Below, one piece after another: positions 4,936 through 8,678 of a stretch of DNA of 8,678 nt; position 1 is the first letter of the stretch, and each line of letters begins with the position of its first letter. Below the pieces are notes generated by a model. It was not told where the DNA came from and searched no databases. It was given only the letters and a program-made list of their open reading frames with translations. The stretch spans positions 1 through 8,678 of the forward strand of contig JAQXMV010000192.1 of assembly GCA_029013165.1 (NCBI GenBank), read 5' to 3'. The stretch comes from Oscillospiraceae bacterium. GTDB lineage: Bacteria > Bacillota > Clostridia > Oscillospirales > Acutalibacteraceae. A program made the translations under genes and the position numbers.

Positions 4936-6336
4936 ATGAGTGACCCGAATTTCACCAAAAGGCGGCGCCTCGGCTACGCTGTGGGAATTTCAACCGAATC
5001 CATACTCTATAATATGTTCTATACATATTATCTCTTTTTCCTGACGGATATTGCTCATCTCGATCCGGGCCTTGCCGGAACGGTCAATCTGATTTCCGTC
5101 GCCTGGGACGCCATCACCGATCCGATCATCGGCCGCTTTGCCGACAGAAACGGTCAGGATAAGCGCAAGCTGATGTTTCGAGCGGCTCTGCCGGTGGGTA
5201 TCACCTTTATTGGCGCCTTTCTCCCGGTGAATTTTGAAAATCAGGCTTTTAAATTTATCTTCTATGTGGCCATGACCATGCTTTTCTGGCTGGCTTATAC
5301 GGTTTATACCATACCCTATTATGCCGTTGTGGCGGAAATCACACAGGATTATGACGAAAGAACGGCGATCCGCGCCCAAAGCTCCCTGTTTAATACCGTG
5401 TGTATCTTTGTCGGCAACGCCGTGCCGTCGGTTCTTCCGGGCCTTTTTGCCGGTATCGGTATCACCCTTGCGCTGGGCTGGACGTTGACTGCCGCAGTGC
5501 TCGGCGTGATCGCTATTATTACAGGAATGATCGCCGCCTATAGCCTGAGAAGCGTGACGCTGAAAAAAGCCGAAGCCGCTGCCGAAAGCCAAGAAAAAGT
5601 CAGCTTTAAGGATTATCTGCAGATTCTCAGAATTAAGCCTTTCCGCTGGTTTGTGATGTTTGTTTTCTTCTTCCTCGTTGCGACTTCGATGATTCAGACG
5701 AACTTTGCATATCTGGTTCAGGGCAGACTGGGCATGAGTGATGACGATATGGTCATCGTTATTGTGACGCTTGTCCTTGCCATGGCTGTGGTGATCCCCA
5801 TTGTGACCAAGGTTGCCGAAAAAACCGACCGCCGCTTCACGAGTCTTTGCTTCACGGCCGTCATGATGGTCTGCCTGGTGATCATCAAATTCATCGGTAT
5901 TGACAGCGTTGTGATGCTCATCGCTTCTGTTTTCGCAGTGGCCATCGGTCTCGGCTGCTTCTGGACGGTTTTCTATTCCATGGCATACGATCTTGTTGAG
6001 GTAGATGAATTTGTCAACGGCAAACGCCGCGAGAGTATGATCACGGCATTTCCCCAGTTCTTCCAGAAGTTCGGCGCCGCCATCGGTATGTGGATTGCCG
6101 GACAGGTGCTGAAATTCGGCGGCTATGACGGTACACTGGCCGTCCAGGCGCAGAGCGCCAAGGACGCCATAGAAAATATCGCGACCGTGATCCCGGCTTT
6201 CTTCCTGCTCTTTGCCATGGTCGGACTTTTCATGTATCCCGTGACGAAAAAGAGCTTCCGGACCCTCCAGGAAAAACTGGAACTGAAAAGAGCCGGCAAA
6301 GAGACTGACAACACGGGAATCGAAAAATTAGTATGA
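4936..6336 (+). CDS. GPH-family (MelB-like) cation:substrate symporter
   Basis: This is a 12-segment major facilitator superfamily transporter of the glycoside-pentoside-hexuronide:cation symporter family, 466 residues, typical length. Hallmarks are WDAITDPIIGRFADR (57-71), where D58 and D62 match the cation-site D55 and D59 of E. coli MelB; IPYYAVVAEIT (126-136) and DERT (140-143) after TM4; and YDLVEVDEFVNGKRRES (351-367) with K378 in the next helix. The MelB sugar-binding D124 aligns with T125, and D19 with S22, so melibiose is not implied and the substrate is unknown. AAGGAG lies 8 nt before the ATG. No glycosidase or sugar-pathway gene lies nearby. The stop codon overlaps the ribosome site of the ATPase gene 9 nt downstream, so the three genes are probably cotranscribed. 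Confidence 0.85.
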   Translation: MSDPNFTKRRRLGYAVGISTESILYNMFYTYYLFFLTDIAHLDPGLAGTVNLISVAWDAITDPIIGRFADRNGQDKRKLMFRAALPVGITFIGAFLPVNFENQAFKFIFYVAMTMLFWLAYTVYTIPYYAVVAEITQDYDERTAIRAQSSLFNTVCIFVGNAVPSVLPGLFAGIGITLALGWTLTAAVLGVIAIITGMIAAYSLRSVTLKKAEAAAESQEKVSFKDYLQILRIKPFRWFVMFVFFFLVATSMIQTNFAYLVQGRLGMSDDDMVIVIVTLVLAMAVVIPIVTKVAEKTDRRFTSLCFTAVMMVCLVIIKFIGIDSVVMLIASVFAVAIGLGCFWTVFYSMAYDLVEVDEFVNGKRRESMITAFPQFFQKFGAAIGMWIAGQVLKFGGYDGTLAVQAQSAKDAIENIATVIPAFFLLFAMVGLFMYPVTKKSFRTLQEKLELKRAGKETDNTGIEKLV

Positions 6337-6345
6337 GGTGAATCC

Positions 6346-7041
6346 ATGCTGAGTGTAAAATCCGTGACAAAAAAATACGGTAAGATCAAAGCCAACGACG
6401 ATGTTTCTTTCACCGTCGGCGACGGCGAGATCGCCGTGCTTCTCGGTCCCAACGGCGCCGGCAAATCCACGATCATCAAGTGCATTGCCGGTCTGCTGCG
6501 CTTTGAGGGAGAGATCACCGTGAATGCCTATGGCAACAAGACCAGAGAAGCCAAGGAGCTTCTCGGCTATATCCCGGAAATGCCGGCAGTTTATGATATG
6601 CTGACGGTTTCCGAGCATCTGCAGTTCATCACCAGAGCCTATAACATGGACGATGACGGAACAGGGGAGGCGCTTCTTCGGCGCTTTGAGCTTTATGATA
6701 AAAAAGACAAGCTGGGCAAGGAGCTTTCCAAGGGTATGCAGCAGAAGCTCTCGATCTGCTGTGCCCTGGTCCATAAGCCCGAGGTCATCATTTTTGACGA
6801 GCCTATGGTGGGACTGGATCCCCATGCGATCAAACAGCTCAAAGAGATCTTCCTGGAGCTGAAAAGAGACGGAAAAACCGTGGTCATCAGCACCCATATG
6901 CTGGACAGCGTAGAAGATTTCTGGGACACGGCTTATATCATGGTCGGTGGCAAACTCTGTGCCGGCAAAAAAATGGGTGAGGACGGACAGAGTCTGGAAG
7001 AACTGTTTTTCCGCATCACCGAAGGCGGGGATCAGAAATGA
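6346..7041 (+). CDS. ABC transporter ATP-binding protein, EcsA-like
   Basis: This is a 231-residue cytoplasmic ATPase that powers the membrane protein encoded next. Walker A GPNGAGKST is at 34-42, the signature LSKGMQQK at 127-134, Walker B VIIFDEP at 147-153 with catalytic E152, the D-loop GLD at 156-158 and the H-loop H184. The Q-loop position reads GYIPEMP (74-80), with E78 where most ABC ATPases have glutamine. A PE-x-P Q-loop is known from EcsA-type and related drug or peptide exporters. The signature LSKGM replaces LSGGQ, also a common variant in ABC-2 exporters. The length suits a minimal single-domain exporter ATPase. GAGGTG (6335-6340), overlapping the upstream stop, lies 5 nt before the ATG. 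The stop overlaps the next gene by 4 nt. Confidence 0.9.
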   Translation: MLSVKSVTKKYGKIKANDDVSFTVGDGEIAVLLGPNGAGKSTIIKCIAGLLRFEGEITVNAYGNKTREAKELLGYIPEMPAVYDMLTVSEHLQFITRAYNMDDDGTGEALLRRFELYDKKDKLGKELSKGMQQKLSICCALVHKPEVIIFDEPMVGLDPHAIKQLKEIFLELKRDGKTVVISTHMLDSVEDFWDTAYIMVGGKLCAGKKMGEDGQSLEELFFRITEGGDQK

Positions 7042-8582
7042 AATCCTTAGCTTTTCTTTGGCTGTGCAAGGCCAAAAACCGCCTGAAAGAGATTATCCGG
7101 AAACCGGGACAGCTCATTTTTCTGCTACTCATGGTCGTCGCTTTGGTGTTCACTGCTTTTTCACCGGGCAGCGAACCGCAGTTTTCCGAATCCTTCCGGG
7201 ATATCAACGAGCTTTACCGCATTGTTTTTCTGCTCTATGCCATTGTCTTTGTCATGGTCAGCAAAAACGGCTTTTATAACGGCGCGTCCATGTTTTCCAT
7301 GGCCGATGTGAATATGCTTTTCACCTCGCCGCTGAAAAGTAGCAAGATTTTGTCTTTTGGCCTTTTTCAGCAGCTGGGCCGATCGGTTCTGATCGGATAT
7401 TTCATTCTTTTTCAGTCGGCCACGGTGAAAGGCCTTTACGGCGTCGGCTTTTCTGCTCTTTTGTTTATTCTTCTCGGCTATGCCGTGACGGTTTTCCTGG
7501 CGCAGATGACAGCCATGCTGATTTATTCTTTCACCTGTTCCGATGATCGCCGCTGTAAAATACTCAAGGCGGTTTACTATGGAACGATCGCCGTCTTTGC
7601 CGGCTATGTGATTTTGCGCGCGTGGCTCATAGGCGGTTTTCATGCCGAAAACCTTGTGACTGCCGCCGGCGAGCCCTTCGCAAGATTTTTCCCCGTGGCA
7701 GGATTTGCCGCATTGGCTGTGGAGGGTGCTATCGGCGGCGAAGCCGTCAAAATTCTCATCGGCGCTGTCTGCACCGTGCTGTTCTGCCTGATTTATTATA
7801 TCATCGTCTCACGGACCAACAGTGATTATTACGAGGACGTTCTCAAGGCCACGGAGGTTTCTTTTTCTGCCGTGACCGCAAGGAAAGAGGGAAAGGTGCA
7901 GGAAAACGCGCCGAGAAACATCAAGGTGGGCAAAATCGGCTTACCCCAGGGCGTCGGCGCCGCGGCAATCGCGGCCAAGCACAGAGTGGAAAACCGCCGC
8001 AGTAAGTTTCTTGTTCTGGATATGATGTCCTTTGTCACCATCGGTGTGACGGCGGTTTTTGCCCTGATCGTCAAAGAACCTTTTGCGTATTTCCCCATGA
8101 GCTTATATATGGCGATGATCGGAGCCGGCGCCTCCCGCTGGTCGAGGGAGTTTTCGATGCCCTATGTTTATCTCATACCCGAAAGCCCGACCAAAAAGCT
8201 CTTTTATATGATCAAAAGCGATATTCCGTCCATTATTCTGGAAAGTGTGCTGTGTTTTACGGTTTTGCATTTTGTGGACAGAACTCTGCCCATTGCTCAT
8301 CATGCCGGTATGGCCGTGGCCAGAATCAGTTTCAGCTTTATGATCATCGGTGTTAACATTTTGCTTCAGCGTATGTTCGGTAATTCGGACAAAAAATTCC
8401 TGGTGATCACGGTGTATTTCCTGCTGGTTATGCTCTTCTGTCTGCCGGGCGTGGGCGCAGCGGTACTGATGGGATATATTCTGCCGTTTTTCTATTGGCT
8501 GCCCTATCTTGCCATGGCCTTTGTGAATCTGCTGGTTTTCCTGGCCTGCTGCGTCCTGTCCCGGATGCGTCGGCGAGGATAG
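7038..8582 (+). CDS. Putative ABC exporter membrane subunit
   Basis: This 514-residue polytopic membrane protein is the probable permease partner of the ATPase just upstream, with which it shares an ATGA overlap (translational coupling). About ten to twelve hydrophobic segments are visible, including about 25-41, 61-76, 136-164, 178-197, 236-257, 330-346, 400-413, 426-446, 453-476 and 484-507. A basic cytoplasmic stretch lies between the halves (about 282-325). The ADVNMLFTSPLKSSKIL segment (89-105) after SKNGFYNG matches the pattern of the Pfam ABC_export group of putative ABC exporters. PYVYLIPESPTKKLFY (375-390) looks like its counterpart in the second half. The substrate is unknown; EcsB-like or antimicrobial-peptide export roles are possible. 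It ends the operon as far as the window shows. Confidence 0.8.
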   Translation: MKSLAFLWLCKAKNRLKEIIRKPGQLIFLLLMVVALVFTAFSPGSEPQFSESFRDINELYRIVFLLYAIVFVMVSKNGFYNGASMFSMADVNMLFTSPLKSSKILSFGLFQQLGRSVLIGYFILFQSATVKGLYGVGFSALLFILLGYAVTVFLAQMTAMLIYSFTCSDDRRCKILKAVYYGTIAVFAGYVILRAWLIGGFHAENLVTAAGEPFARFFPVAGFAALAVEGAIGGEAVKILIGAVCTVLFCLIYYIIVSRTNSDYYEDVLKATEVSFSAVTARKEGKVQENAPRNIKVGKIGLPQGVGAAAIAAKHRVENRRSKFLVLDMMSFVTIGVTAVFALIVKEPFAYFPMSLYMAMIGAGASRWSREFSMPYVYLIPESPTKKLFYMIKSDIPSIILESVLCFTVLHFVDRTLPIAHHAGMAVARISFSFMIIGVNILLQRMFGNSDKKFLVITVYFLLVMLFCLPGVGAAVLMGYILPFFYWLPYLAMAFVNLLVFLACCVLSRMRRRG

Positions 8583-8647
8583 ATGTTTCACGGCGCCGCG
8601 CACCGGAGTTCCCTTTGCGGAGTAACAATCCTTCCTTTTGGAATCGC

Positions 8648-8671
8648 CGGCGGAATCCTCCGGATCCGCCG
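8648..8671. repeat. GC-rich inverted repeat downstream of the exporter gene
   Basis: CGGCGGA-a-TCC (8648-8658) pairs with GGATCCGCCG (8662-8671) around TCC, giving a 10-bp stem with one bulged A, 65 nt after the exporter stop. It is followed by CAAAAAT, so there is no T-run on the plus strand and it is not a convincing terminator for this operon. The other 60 nt after the gene show nothing recognisable. Confidence 0.45.
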
Positions 8672-8678
8672 CAAAAAT

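Noticed and set aside
8648..8671. Terminator of the exporter operon
   Set aside because: The stem is followed by CAAAAAT on the plus strand, with no T-run before the window ends.

Overview
The window reads as an ordinary chromosomal segment of a Gram-positive-type bacterium of the Bacillota, most likely a member of the Clostridia or a close relative. The base composition is mid-range. Shine-Dalgarno sequences are strong (GGAGGTGA, AGAGGAG, AAGGAG), several genes start at GTG, and promoters have near-consensus TTGACA/TATAAT elements. The DUF421-DUF4363 pair and the EcsA-like ATPase with a Pfam ABC_export-type partner are typical of this phylum. No genus can be named from the sequence alone. 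There is no phage, plasmid, IS element or CRISPR array.

Layout. Positions 1-321 hold no convincing protein gene but are rich in inverted repeats: a 20-nt perfect palindrome, a long hairpin and a plus-strand terminator. Minus-strand genes follow: a DUF421 (YetF-like) membrane protein and a DUF4363 small protein overlapping by 4 nt, then, beyond a strong minus-strand terminator, the branched-chain amino acid exporter pair azlC-azlD. A divergent intergenic region (2537-2727) carries a consensus plus-strand promoter for putP, a sodium/proline symporter. Downstream of putP is a structured non-coding stretch, then tRNA-Leu(UAG) with its own promoter, encoded CCA and terminator, then a heptamer tandem repeat and an orphan terminator-like hairpin.

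The right part is a plus-strand operon. A GPH-family (MelB-like) cation symporter is followed after 9 nt by an EcsA-like ABC ATPase, which overlaps by 4 nt a 514-residue polytopic ABC exporter subunit. The last 96 nt hold only a GC-rich inverted repeat.

How the genes work together: the window is dominated by membrane transport, with amino acid export (AzlCD), proline uptake (PutP), an unidentified sugar-like or glycoside substrate (GPH) and an ABC-type exporter. AzlC/AzlD and the ATPase/exporter subunit are two-component transporters. DUF421/DUF4363 is a conserved pair whose function is poorly known. I found no clear unknown defence, mobile or biosynthetic system. The points most worth a second look are the non-coding ones: two palindromes with a shared GTCTGCAGAC core, the structured left edge with a tiny candidate ORF, and the mutually exclusive hairpins ahead of the GPH operon.
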